From JBFIHF01 sp964411125 (lineage in GTDB: Bacteria; Myxococcota_A; Bradymonadia; Bradymonadales; Bradymonadaceae): a stretch of DNA of 15,721 bases. Position 1 is the stretch's first letter. Each line of letters begins with the position of its first letter. The position numbers and the translations under genes are program-made. The notes beneath the pieces are model-generated. The model saw only the letters and a program-made list of their open reading frames with translations. It searched no databases and was not told the DNA's origin. The stretch lies in NCBI GenBank assembly GCA_964411125.1, contig CAYPJU010000110.1:1-15721 (forward strand), in the 5' to 3' direction. Of this stretch, positions 1 through 6,615 are shown piece by piece.

Positions 1-19
1 CGCAGAGCGCGAGCGCAAT

Positions 20-48
20 TTGAAGGTTGCCCGCGAGGTTGTCATACT
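20..48 (+). promoter_or_regulatory. Candidate sigma70-type promoter of the debranching enzyme gene
   Basis: A -35-like TTGAAG (20-25) and a -10-like CATACT (43-48) are separated by exactly 17 nt. A start of transcription about 7 nt after the -10 box would fall at roughly position 55, only a few bases before the ATG at 58. No Shine-Dalgarno sequence is visible before that ATG (the preceding bases are cgcgcgcc), so translation may be leaderless or nearly so. Each box has mismatches to consensus, so this is a prediction from spacing and position only. Confidence 0.4.
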
Positions 49-57
49 CCGCGCGCC

Positions 58-2442
58 ATGAAATACGCACTTTTCCTGTCGCTCGCCGCGACCCTCTTCG
101 CCTGCAGCCCGACGTCCGATCCGGACCGCGTCCGCCTGTACCACGACGAACCGATCGCGCCCGGGCTCGAGCAGGCCGACGTCGAGGAGCTCGAACACCT
201 CGGCCCCACCCTGCTCGACAAGGGGGTCAATTTCGGCGTCTATTCGGCCAACGCGACGCGGGTCGACTTGCTGCTCTTCGACGATCCCGAGTCGGACCAG
301 CCGACCCGGCGCTATCCGATGAATCGGTTTGGCGACGTGTGGAACGTCTACGTCGAGGGGATCGGCGTCGGGCAACACTACGGATATGTCGCCTGGGGCC
401 CGAACTGGCCATTCGATCCCGAATGGGACCCGGGGACGATCCACGGGTTCCAGGCGGACGTCGACACCGCGGGGAACCGGTTCAACCCGAACAAGTTGCT
501 GATCGACCCGTACGCGAAAGCGATCCACCGCGACCACGACTGGTCGAAGGGGAGCCTCGCGAGCGGTCCCGACCGCACGGTCTCGACCTACGCGGCCGCG
601 TCGAAGAGCGTCGTGATCCGCAGCGAATACGAATGGTCCGAGAACGAGAAGGAGTGGCGCGAGAAGCGCAGGAGCGACGACTTCGAAGGGCACCACTGGC
701 GCGACCTCGTCGTCTACGAGGTCCACCTCAAAGGTTTCACGGCGGACCCGGCGAGCGGCGTCACCCACCCCGGGACCTACGCGGGCTTCGCGGAGAAGGC
801 CGACTACCTCGCCGACCTCGGCATCACCGCGGTGGAGCTCCTGCCGATCCACGAGAAGCCGCTCGACGGCGGCTACTGGGGCTACAACAACCTCAACTTC
901 TTCGCCCCCGAGATCACCTACGCCGCCACCGACGACCCGCTCGAGGTGGTCGACGAGTTCAAGTACATGGTCGACGAGTTGCACAAGCGCGGCATCGAGG
1001 TGTGGGTCGACGTCGTGTACAACCACACGGGCGAAGGCGGCCTGTGGCGCGAGAAGATCGAGCTGAACGACACGCATTTCGGGTCGTCGCAGGAGCTGGT
1101 GAACCACGACCCCCACGAGGTCGCCGGGCTCTACTCGTTCCGTGGGCTCGACAACGCCTCTTACTACGCGCTGTCGGAAGACGGCCGCACTTACTGGAAC
1201 AACACCGGCGTCGGAAACCAGACGCGCGCGAACCACACGCCGATGCGCAAGCTGACGCTCGACTCGCTCCGATGGATGGTCGAAGAGCTCCACGTCGACG
1301 GGTTCCGCTTCGACCTCGCGCCGGTGCTCGGGGAGAAGGACCGGTTCTACAACGAATGGGATTCGATCGAGAACACGGTGCTGCAGGACATCATCGACGA
1401 CCCGGTCCTGCGCGAAAACAACGTCCGCATCGTCGCCGAACCGTGGTCGATCCAGGGTTTCTACCTCGGGCAGTTCCCCTCCAGCACCGAAGGAGAGGCC
1501 GCGTGGGGCGAGTGGAACGCCTACTTCCGCGACGTGTGGCGCTCGTTCGTCAATTACGACGACAAACCGCTCAACACCCGGGAGGGGGCCGTCGACATCG
1601 GCGGAACGCTCACCGGCTCGTACGACGTGTTCGGCGACGACGGCCGGCGCCCCGTCCACTCGATGAACTTCATCACGGTCCACGACGGCTTCACGCTCTA
1701 CGACCTCGTCACCTACAACGAGAAGCGCAACAGTTGCGGTCCGCTCAACCCCGTCTGCTGCGACGAGCCGAACTCGGCCTGGTGTGACCGCAACTCCGGC
1801 GAGGAGCACAACCGTTCCCGCGACTGGGGGGACGAGCCGACGAAACGGCAGATGATGCGGAACTTCTTCACCGCGATGCTGATCTCGCACGGCACGCCGC
1901 TATTGCTCGGCGGTGACGAGTGGATGCGCACCCAGCTCGGCAACAACAACGCCTACAGCACCCGCGCCGACAACGCCGACAACTGGTTCCAGTGGGGGAA
2001 CTGGACCGCCAAGCCGGAGGCGCACCGGATGCACGACTTCGTCCGCGACATGATCTCCACGCGCAAGAAGTACGCGCACGCCTTCGCCCCGCGCGACTAT
2101 GACTCGACCGCGCCGTTCGAATGGAAGAGCGCCCAGAACGGCCCCGAGCCGAACTGGGGGGCACGCCACATCATGATTCACTACCACGACGCGTCGGTCG
2201 GACCCGAGGTCGCCGTCCTCATCAACATGGAGCGCGACTGGGTCGAGTTCACGCTGCCCGAAGGTCGCGATTGGAAGCGCGTGGTCGACACCCAGGCGTA
2301 CTTCGACGACAGCGAGTACCTGAGCGAGAACGCCGACGACCTGAAGGTCTCCCACAACGTCACGCTCGACGCCCCGCTCGAGCTCACCGAGCCCACCTAC
2401 AACGTCGCCGGCAGCTCGATCGTCATCCTGGCCACCGAGTAG
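58..2442 (+). CDS. Lipid-anchored isoamylase / GlgX-like debranching enzyme (GH13)
   Basis: This 794-residue protein belongs to the GH13 isoamylase/GlgX/TreX group, which hydrolyses alpha-1,6 branch points of glycogen, amylopectin or related alpha-glucans. A signal peptide ends in a lipobox (TLFAC, Cys16) followed by Ser, so the mature protein should be an outer-membrane-directed lipoprotein, unlike cytoplasmic GlgX. Residues of about 55-160 resemble a CBM48 domain (GVNFGVYSANAT, the isoamylase-type FNPNKLLIDPYAKAI). The TIM barrel follows with the four family regions: DVVYNH (318-323), GFRFDLA with nucleophile Asp419, VAEPW with acid/base Glu461, and VHDGFTL with His542-Asp543. All catalytic residues are present. 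Cysteines 560, 567, 568 and 576 lie just after region IV and could form disulfides, which fits export. The start is fixed by the signal peptide; there is no obvious ribosome binding site. Isoamylase and glycogen debranching activity cannot be told apart by eye. Confidence 0.93.
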   Translation: MKYALFLSLAATLFACSPTSDPDRVRLYHDEPIAPGLEQADVEELEHLGPTLLDKGVNFGVYSANATRVDLLLFDDPESDQPTRRYPMNRFGDVWNVYVEGIGVGQHYGYVAWGPNWPFDPEWDPGTIHGFQADVDTAGNRFNPNKLLIDPYAKAIHRDHDWSKGSLASGPDRTVSTYAAASKSVVIRSEYEWSENEKEWREKRRSDDFEGHHWRDLVVYEVHLKGFTADPASGVTHPGTYAGFAEKADYLADLGITAVELLPIHEKPLDGGYWGYNNLNFFAPEITYAATDDPLEVVDEFKYMVDELHKRGIEVWVDVVYNHTGEGGLWREKIELNDTHFGSSQELVNHDPHEVAGLYSFRGLDNASYYALSEDGRTYWNNTGVGNQTRANHTPMRKLTLDSLRWMVEELHVDGFRFDLAPVLGEKDRFYNEWDSIENTVLQDIIDDPVLRENNVRIVAEPWSIQGFYLGQFPSSTEGEAAWGEWNAYFRDVWRSFVNYDDKPLNTREGAVDIGGTLTGSYDVFGDDGRRPVHSMNFITVHDGFTLYDLVTYNEKRNSCGPLNPVCCDEPNSAWCDRNSGEEHNRSRDWGDEPTKRQMMRNFFTAMLISHGTPLLLGGDEWMRTQLGNNNAYSTRADNADNWFQWGNWTAKPEAHRMHDFVRDMISTRKKYAHAFAPRDYDSTAPFEWKSAQNGPEPNWGARHIMIHYHDASVGPEVAVLINMERDWVEFTLPEGRDWKRVVDTQAYFDDSEYLSENADDLKVSHNVTLDAPLELTEPTYNVAGSSIVILATE

Positions 2443-2452
2443 ACACGCGGCC

Positions 2453-2484
2453 GCGAAGCTGTGGAGCAGCGGCATCCTGCCGCG
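2453..2484. repeat. 32-bp hairpin repeat, left copy at the N gap
   Basis: This 32-bp sequence is identical to 2585-2616. Its core is an interrupted palindrome, GCGGCA-TCC-TGCCGC, which can form a 6-bp stem with a 3-nt loop. The copy starts 11 bp after the stop codon of the debranching enzyme and runs directly into the run of N. It is probably one unit of a tandem or dispersed repeat family that stopped the assembler. Confidence 0.75.
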
Positions 2485-2584
2485 NNNNNNNNNNNNNNNN
2501 NNNNNNNNNNNNNNNNNNNNNNNNNNNNNNNNNNNNNNNNNNNNNNNNNNNNNNNNNNNNNNNNNNNNNNNNNNNNNNNNNNNN
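2485..2584. other. Assembly gap of 100 N
   Basis: Exactly 100 consecutive N, a common placeholder for a scaffold gap of unknown size. Identical 32-bp sequences abut both sides. Either a repeat array is missing here, or two contig ends that really overlap by 32 bp were scaffolded without being merged. The gap lies between two gene ends and breaks no recognised gene. Confidence 0.95.
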
Positions 2585-2616
2585 GCGAAGCTGTGGAGCA
2601 GCGGCATCCTGCCGCG
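2585..2616. repeat. 32-bp hairpin repeat, right copy at the N gap
   Basis: Identical to 2453-2484, with the same GCGGCA-TCC-TGCCGC hairpin core, and beginning at the first base after the N run. The sequence to its right (2617-2682) shows no gene and no third full copy. Confidence 0.75.
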
Positions 2617-2682
2617 CTCGGCGGGATGAGTCTGTCGTTCTGGCTGCACACCACGGGGCTTTGCCCACACCCCACCGCCCAC

Positions 2683-2710
2683 AAAAAAAGGCTCCCCGAA
2701 GGGAGCCTTT
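2683..2710 (-). terminator. Rho-independent terminator of the HU gene
   Basis: On the minus strand a perfect 10-bp stem (AAAGGCTCCC / GGGAGCCTTT) is capped by a TTCG loop closed by C-G, which is the very stable C(UUCG)G tetraloop type. It runs into a T7 tract whose first three bases are also the end of the stem. It begins 21 nt after the HU stop codon. The plus-strand version has only a broken T tail, so it would be a weaker terminator for the debranching enzyme gene. Confidence 0.9.
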
Positions 2711-2731
2711 CCTTTCCGAAGAAAGTTCGCC

Positions 2732-3019
2732 TTAGTTGACGAGGTCTTTCAGGTTCGGAGCCGGCTTGAAAGCGACGGTGTAGGAAGCCGGAATTTTGAT
2801 CGGCTTGCCCGTGCGCGGGTTGCGGCCTTCACGTGCCTTGCGATGCTTGACGGTGAAGGTACCGAAGTTCGGGTAGCTGAAGCGCTGGTCGTCGTTGATG
2901 GAACCGGCGACGACGTGGAAGATGATGTCGAGCAGCTCGCCCGTCGCCTTCTTCGTGAGTTCGATGTCGCTGTCCGCTGCGCGGGCGTGCACTTTGTTGA
3001 TCAGTTCAGACTTGGTCAT
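2732..3019 (-). CDS. hup: Histone-like DNA-binding protein HU
   Basis: A 95-residue nucleoid protein of the HU/IHF family, which binds and bends DNA as a dimer with little sequence specificity. The N-terminal MTKSELINKV helix start, the central NFGTFTV turn and the GRNPRTGKPIKIPA arm, with the arm-tip proline, are typical, and length matches the family norm of about 90 residues. I chose the ATG at 3019 because a good Shine-Dalgarno sequence (AGGAAGG) lies just before it and the protein then starts like other HU proteins; an upstream ATG at 3049 would add ten unrelated residues. The gene stands alone with its own promoter and its own terminator, as expected for an abundant protein. HU is more likely than IHF from the N-terminus, but the two are close. 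Confidence 0.95.
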   Translation of the reverse strand: MTKSELINKVHARAADSDIELTKKATGELLDIIFHVVAGSINDDQRFSYPNFGTFTVKHRKAREGRNPRTGKPIKIPASYTVAFKPAPNLKDLVN

Positions 3020-3111
3020 GGTCCTTCCTCTGGTTGGGGTTGACGGCATGTACTCGCAGATCGGGGCACCAATCGCCGCTGACCCGCGCTACTTCTGGTT
3101 AAGATGGCGGG

Positions 3112-3140
3112 ACCATATCCATGGCCCAAAGGGGTGTCAA
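3112..3140 (-). promoter_or_regulatory. Sigma70-type promoter of the HU gene
   Basis: Read on the minus strand there is a perfect -35 box TTGACA (3140-3135), a 17-nt spacer and a -10 box TATGGT (3117-3112; four of six bases match TATAAT). Transcription would begin near 3105, giving a 5' leader of about 85 nt before the ATG at 3019. This is the best-matching promoter in the window. Confidence 0.8.
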
Positions 3141-3158
3141 GCCACAAAAAACACCCCT
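3130..3158. promoter_or_regulatory. Inverted repeat over the HU -35 box, candidate operator
   Basis: Perfect 8-bp arms AGGGGTGT (3130-3137) and ACACCCCT (3151-3158) lie with centres about 21 bp apart, two turns of the helix, and the left arm covers part of the -35 box. This is the geometry of a dimeric repressor site. The regulator is unknown. Structure is seen; the role is inferred. Confidence 0.4.
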
Positions 3159-3172
3159 CATGTCGTTTTTTC

Positions 3173-3187
3173 GGCAGTATCACTGCC
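3173..3187. promoter_or_regulatory. Short dyad GGCAGT-ATC-ACTGCC upstream of the HU promoter
   Basis: A perfect 6-bp inverted repeat with a 3-bp centre, about 33 bp upstream of the HU -35 box. On the minus strand it is followed by a run of A and not T, so it is not a terminator for that strand. It could be a regulator binding site. The rest of the non-coding stretch (3188-3412) is partly AT-rich (about 3230-3300) and shows no gene that I can support. Confidence 0.3.
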
Positions 3188-3412
3188 TGATCGCCCATTC
3201 ACCCCACTGACACACTGCGTCGAGAGCCGCAAAACCCTCAATCTTTCATAGACTTAGGCAACTTTCTTAGAAAAAACTTGAAACATCAACGATTACAGGA
3301 GGTTGGCGCATTTTCCGGCCCATTCCGTGCCGAAACAGTCTCGAAACCTCTCTCAGACTCTTTCAGGACCATTCAGTGAGGCGTTTCCTGGTGGGGTGCT
3401 ACACACGATGGC

Positions 3413-4405
3413 ATGGAACCAAAAACGACACGCCCCGCTCTCCTCCTCGCACTTTTCACGCTCTTCGCACTCGGCTGCGGCTCGAGCATCGACAAGAAGA
3501 TTCCGCCCACGTCGCCGGTGCAGATCGACTCCGACGAGGGGGAGGAAGACGGAGAGCGGGACGACGACCTCGACCCCGTCGGGGTCCAGGTCGACCCCGA
3601 CGAGCCGGCGGGTTGTCCGACCCCACGTATCACCGCAGCGGCAGGCAATGGAGCGCAATGGACCGACGGCCCTCTCACCGTCGAAAACTCCACCACCATC
3701 CGCCTCTCGGCACTCGAATCGACCGGCGACATCGGAGAGTTCGAATGGACGCTCTACGCCCCGACCGCGTCGCGCGCGGCGGTGATGCCCAACGAGTTCG
3801 ACGCGGAACCGACCTTCTTCGCCGACGTCGTCGGCGACTACCGCATCGAGCTCCGCGCACTTCCAGCCGACGACGGGCTCGACTGCAGCGCCGTGGCGAC
3901 GACCAGGGTGACGGCACGTGCCGGCGGTACGACGATCGGCGACCACGACGTCCGCATCGAATTGACCTGGACTCACCCCGATACACCCGGCGTCTCCGAC
4001 GGCGCGGGGTCCGACCTCGACCTCCACGTCCTGCATCCCAACGGCAGCCAGTGGAACCTCGCACCGTGGGACATCCACTGGAACAACACCACGGCCGACT
4101 GGGGGCCCCCGGGACCGAGCGGCGACCCGACCCTGACGACCGACGACGACGGCTTCGGCCCGGAGACCTTCGCGCTGAGCGGGCCCGAGTCCGTGAGCTA
4201 CGCCATCGGCATCTATTACTACGCGAGCTACGATCTCGGCCGAAGCCTCGCCACCCTGCGCATCTTCGTCGACGGCGAGCTCACGCGAGAGTTCGTCGAC
4301 AAGGAGATGAAGGAAGCCCAGGAGTTCTGGTACGCCGGCGCCGTGACCTTTCCCTCCGGTTCGATGAGTACGGTGGACACGATGTCGCCCGGCTTCCCCA
4401 ACTGA
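3413..4405 (+). CDS. Lipoprotein with C-terminal DUF2135/YfaP-like domain
   Basis: A 330-residue lipoprotein: the signal peptide ends at FALGC (Cys22), followed by an acidic Asp/Glu-rich linker (about residues 40-65) that probably spaces the folded part from the membrane. Residues of about 68-170 look like a PKD/Ig-type beta sandwich (the WTDGPLTVENSTTIRL region, the FEWTLYAP region). Residues of about 180-315 match the pattern of DUF2135/YfaP-like domains: LTWTHPDTPGVSDGAGSDLDLHVLHPNG in outline, then a DDDGFGPE stretch and a YAIGIYYY strand. The many Asp residues in the loops suggest calcium binding, an inference. No catalytic residues are recognised, so a structural or adhesive role at the cell surface is most likely. 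The start is chosen for the signal peptide; the ribosome binding site is poor (GGTGGGG about 15 nt upstream). It is followed after 91 bp by kal. Confidence 0.8.
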   Translation: MEPKTTRPALLLALFTLFALGCGSSIDKKIPPTSPVQIDSDEGEEDGERDDDLDPVGVQVDPDEPAGCPTPRITAAAGNGAQWTDGPLTVENSTTIRLSALESTGDIGEFEWTLYAPTASRAAVMPNEFDAEPTFFADVVGDYRIELRALPADDGLDCSAVATTRVTARAGGTTIGDHDVRIELTWTHPDTPGVSDGAGSDLDLHVLHPNGSQWNLAPWDIHWNNTTADWGPPGPSGDPTLTTDDDGFGPETFALSGPESVSYAIGIYYYASYDLGRSLATLRIFVDGELTREFVDKEMKEAQEFWYAGAVTFPSGSMSTVDTMSPGFPN

Positions 4406-4424
4406 GGAACGCGGCGGGCGGTCC

Positions 4425-4486
4425 CCGATTCTCGACGTCTGGTGCTCCCGGTGCCTCTTCCGGTAGAAGGGGGGCCCGAGAATCGG
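4425..4486 (+). promoter_or_regulatory. Long-range inverted repeat next to the kal ribosome binding site
   Basis: Perfect 10-bp arms CCGATTCTCG (4425-4434) and CGAGAATCGG (4477-4486) enclose 42 nt, inside which a second stem is possible (CCTCTTC with GAAGGGG around 4454-4472). The right arm overlaps the first two bases of the Shine-Dalgarno sequence GGAGG (4485-4489) of kal. If formed in mRNA, this could limit ribosome access or act as an attenuator. No known riboswitch class is recognised. Confidence 0.4.
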
Positions 4487-4496
4487 AGGTGGACCC

Positions 4497-4886
4497 ATGG
4501 AAGCGATGATTCGAATGCGATTCGGCCTCGAGCAGGCCCACTACGCCGGCAACCTCGTCGACGGCGCCCACATGCTGAAGCTATTCGGCGACGTCGCGAC
4601 GGAGCTGCTCATCCAGCACGACGGCGACGAAGGTCTGTTTCGGGCCTACGACGCGGTGGAATTCCTCGCGCCGGTGTTCGCCGGCGACTACATCGAGGCG
4701 GTCGGGCGCATCACCACCGTCGGAAACACGAGCCGAAAGATGGAGTTCGAAGCGCGCAAGGTGATCCGCCTGACGCAGAATCCCGACCAACCGTCGCAGG
4801 CCGAGGTCCTCGACGAGCCGATCGTCGTCTGCCGGGCGAGCGGAACGTGTGTCGTCCCCAAAGAGTTCCAGCGAGGCGAGCGATGA
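4497..4886 (+). CDS. kal: 3-aminobutyryl-CoA ammonia-lyase
   Basis: A 129-residue hot-dog-fold protein that removes ammonia from L-3-aminobutyryl-CoA to give crotonyl-CoA, a late step of lysine fermentation. The family's features are present along the whole protein: AHYAGNLVDGA near residue 14, LFGDVATELLI near 29, GDEGLFRAYDAVEFLAPVFAGD in outline (about 42-63), and VGNTSRKMEFEARKV near 75. Length is normal for the family. The ATG at 4497 is supported by GGAGG 7 nt upstream; an ATG at 4506 is a weaker alternative. Its stop overlaps the kce start by 4 bp (ATGA), so the two are translationally coupled, and the pairing with kce supports this function over other hot-dog enzymes. Confidence 0.92.
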   Translation: MEAMIRMRFGLEQAHYAGNLVDGAHMLKLFGDVATELLIQHDGDEGLFRAYDAVEFLAPVFAGDYIEAVGRITTVGNTSRKMEFEARKVIRLTQNPDQPSQAEVLDEPIVVCRASGTCVVPKEFQRGER

Positions 4887-5695
4887 GCGCACCCCTGATC
4901 ATCACCGCGGCGATCAACGGTGCCGAGACGATGCGGGACCAGAACCCCAACGTCCCGTACACCCCCGACGAGATGGCCGAGGAGGCGCAGCGCTGTCGGC
5001 TGGCCGGGGCTAGCATGGTCCACGTCCACGGCCGTCGCGACGACGGCACGCCGACGCAGGACCGCGAGACCTTCGGCCGCATTCTGGCGGCGATACGGGA
5101 CAAGACGGACGTCCTCGTGCAGTTCTCGACGGGCGGCGCGGTCGGGATGAGCGTCAAGGAGCGGATCGAAGCGCTCGACCTGAAGCCCGACATGGCGACC
5201 CTGACGACGGGAACCGTGAACTTCGGCGACGACGTCTTCATGAACTCGTGGCCGACGGTGAAAGAGATCGCCGGCCGGCTGCAGGAGCTCGGGATCCGGG
5301 CCGAGGTCGAGGTCTTCGACACCGGGATGGTCGACGCCGCGCTCCGCCTCGCCCGCGAAGGGTTGCTGGAGCTCCCCGCGCATTTCGACTTCGTCCTCGG
5401 CGTGCCGGGCGGCATGGGCGCGAGGCCGGAGAACCTCGACTTTCTGGTCTCGATGCTGCCCGAAGGCTCGACCTGGTCGGTCGCCGGGGTCGGCCGTCAC
5501 GAACTTCCGCTGGCGTACAAGGCGATCGAGATGGGGGGCCACGTCCGGGTCGGCCTCGAGGACAACGTGTACATCGAAAAAGGGGTGCTGGCCGAAGGTA
5601 GCTGGCAGCTCGTCGAGGCCGTCTCCCGACGCGCCTTCGAGGTGGGTCGCCCCACCGCGACCCCGGACATCGCGCGCAAGACCCTCCGGATCTAG
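4883..5695 (+). CDS. kce: 3-keto-5-aminohexanoate cleavage enzyme (BKACE family)
   Basis: A 270-residue zinc-dependent TIM-barrel enzyme of the BKACE (formerly DUF849) family. Kce condenses 3-keto-5-aminohexanoate with acetyl-CoA to give L-3-aminobutyryl-CoA and acetoacetate, so its product is the substrate of Kal. Visible family marks are ITAAINGAE near residue 8, the metal-binding HVH motif at about 47-49, QFSTGGA near 80, a GVPGGMGA stretch near 173, and VRVGLEDN near 221 with the Arg and Glu-Asp pair used in substrate and zinc binding. BKACE enzymes accept several beta-keto acids, but pairing with kal makes the lysine pathway substrate the best guess. The start has GAGG 6 nt upstream and overlaps the kal stop. 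The stop shares bases with that of the convergent gene at 5692. Confidence 0.92.
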   Translation: MSAPLIITAAINGAETMRDQNPNVPYTPDEMAEEAQRCRLAGASMVHVHGRRDDGTPTQDRETFGRILAAIRDKTDVLVQFSTGGAVGMSVKERIEALDLKPDMATLTTGTVNFGDDVFMNSWPTVKEIAGRLQELGIRAEVEVFDTGMVDAALRLAREGLLELPAHFDFVLGVPGGMGARPENLDFLVSMLPEGSTWSVAGVGRHELPLAYKAIEMGGHVRVGLEDNVYIEKGVLAEGSWQLVEAVSRRAFEVGRPTATPDIARKTLRI

Positions 5696-6546
5696 CCGGT
5701 CTGGACCGGCGGGGAGACCCGTCCGAGGACGGGGAGCAGCGCCGCGCACGACCTTCGGAGGCGTTCGATACCCTCCTCGTTCGGCTCGAACGACAGCTCG
5801 TCCATGTAGAGATCGCGGTTGACCTCGATCTGGATCGCGTGGATTCCCTCGGCGGGGACCCCGTAGTTTCGCGTGATCCACCCGCCCTTGTAAGGCCGGT
5901 TGGGCTCGACCGAGAACCCCTCGCTGCGGAAGTGCTCCACGACGGTGTCCGTCACCACCGAAGCACAGGAACGACCGTCGGCGTCGCCGGGGACGATGTC
6001 TGCGCGGCGGCTCGGGCGGTCCGTCGTCGTGGGGCGGCCGAGAGAAGGCATCGAATGACCGTCCACCAGGATGCAGAATCCGAACTGGTCCCGAACCCGG
6101 TCGATCTCCGCGCGAAGGGCTTCGTGATAGGGAGCCCAGAACTCCGCGATCCGTCGGTCGAACGCCGGAATGTCGAGCGGCTCGGGCATGATCGCCGAAC
6201 CATCGGTCGCCGTCCGCCAGACGACGCCGCGGTCCTGATAGTAGCCGGGCCGACGCTTGCGACGCCCTCCCACCACCGTGTTCGGGGAGACGTCGTCCGA
6301 GGCGCGGTTCAGGTCGATGACGTACCGGGAGACCTCCGAGACGACGAGCGTGGCCCCCATCGACGGCGCATCGACCCAGAATCGATCCACGTAGAGGTCG
6401 AGGTCGCGCTTGTAGTCTTCCGTCCGGCGCGAGATCTCACCGAACAGCTCGCTCGGCACGTCCTCGCCCGCATGCGGCACGTCGACGACGATCGGCAGCG
6501 TGTCGGCGGAGGGGCGCTCCACCCGGAAATGGGAAGTGTTCGGCAT
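5692..6546 (-). CDS. N-formylglutamate amidohydrolase family protein
   Basis: A 284-residue member of the N-formylglutamate amidohydrolase (FGase) family, zinc enzymes that release formate from N-formyl-L-glutamate in one route of histidine breakdown. The family marks are VPHAG near residue 23, YVIDLNR near 75, DGHSMP in the middle (about 163-168), RPYKGGWITRNYG, and IQIEVNRDLYMDE in the C-terminal part; His, Asp and Glu in these blocks are the likely metal ligands. Length is normal. The start at 6546 has AGGGG about 9 nt upstream. It is 69 bp downstream of the VIT-VWA gene on the same strand, probably the last gene of that operon. No hut genes are in the window, so the substrate could be another N-formyl or N-acyl amino acid. 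Confidence 0.88.
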   Translation of the reverse strand: MPNTSHFRVERPSADTLPIVVDVPHAGEDVPSELFGEISRRTEDYKRDLDLYVDRFWVDAPSMGATLVVSEVSRYVIDLNRASDDVSPNTVVGGRRKRRPGYYQDRGVVWRTATDGSAIMPEPLDIPAFDRRIAEFWAPYHEALRAEIDRVRDQFGFCILVDGHSMPSLGRPTTTDRPSRRADIVPGDADGRSCASVVTDTVVEHFRSEGFSVEPNRPYKGGWITRNYGVPAEGIHAIQIEVNRDLYMDELSFEPNEEGIERLRRSCAALLPVLGRVSPPVQTG

Positions 6547-6615
6547 CGATGAACCCCTCGGTCACGAAGGAGTGGGTAGCACCGGTCATCGGCCGAGGCA
6601 ACGGTCAGCTCGACG

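Noticed and set aside
2453..2616. Possible CRISPR array at the N gap
   Set aside because: Only two copies are visible, with no spacer to examine, no cas genes, and a unit that is itself hairpin-forming in the style of intergenic repeats. The gap prevents a better test.
3303..3785. Open frame starting with TTG right after an AGGAGGT sequence
   Set aside because: The ribosome-binding-like sequence touches the TTG with no spacer, the frame overlaps the well-supported lipoprotein gene, and its product is low-complexity Arg/Ser-rich.
5692..6546. Assignment of the amidohydrolase-family gene as hutG of a histidine degradation operon
   Set aside because: No other hut gene is present, and the neighbours are a VWA protein and a lysine pathway gene, so the family name is kept without the gene symbol.
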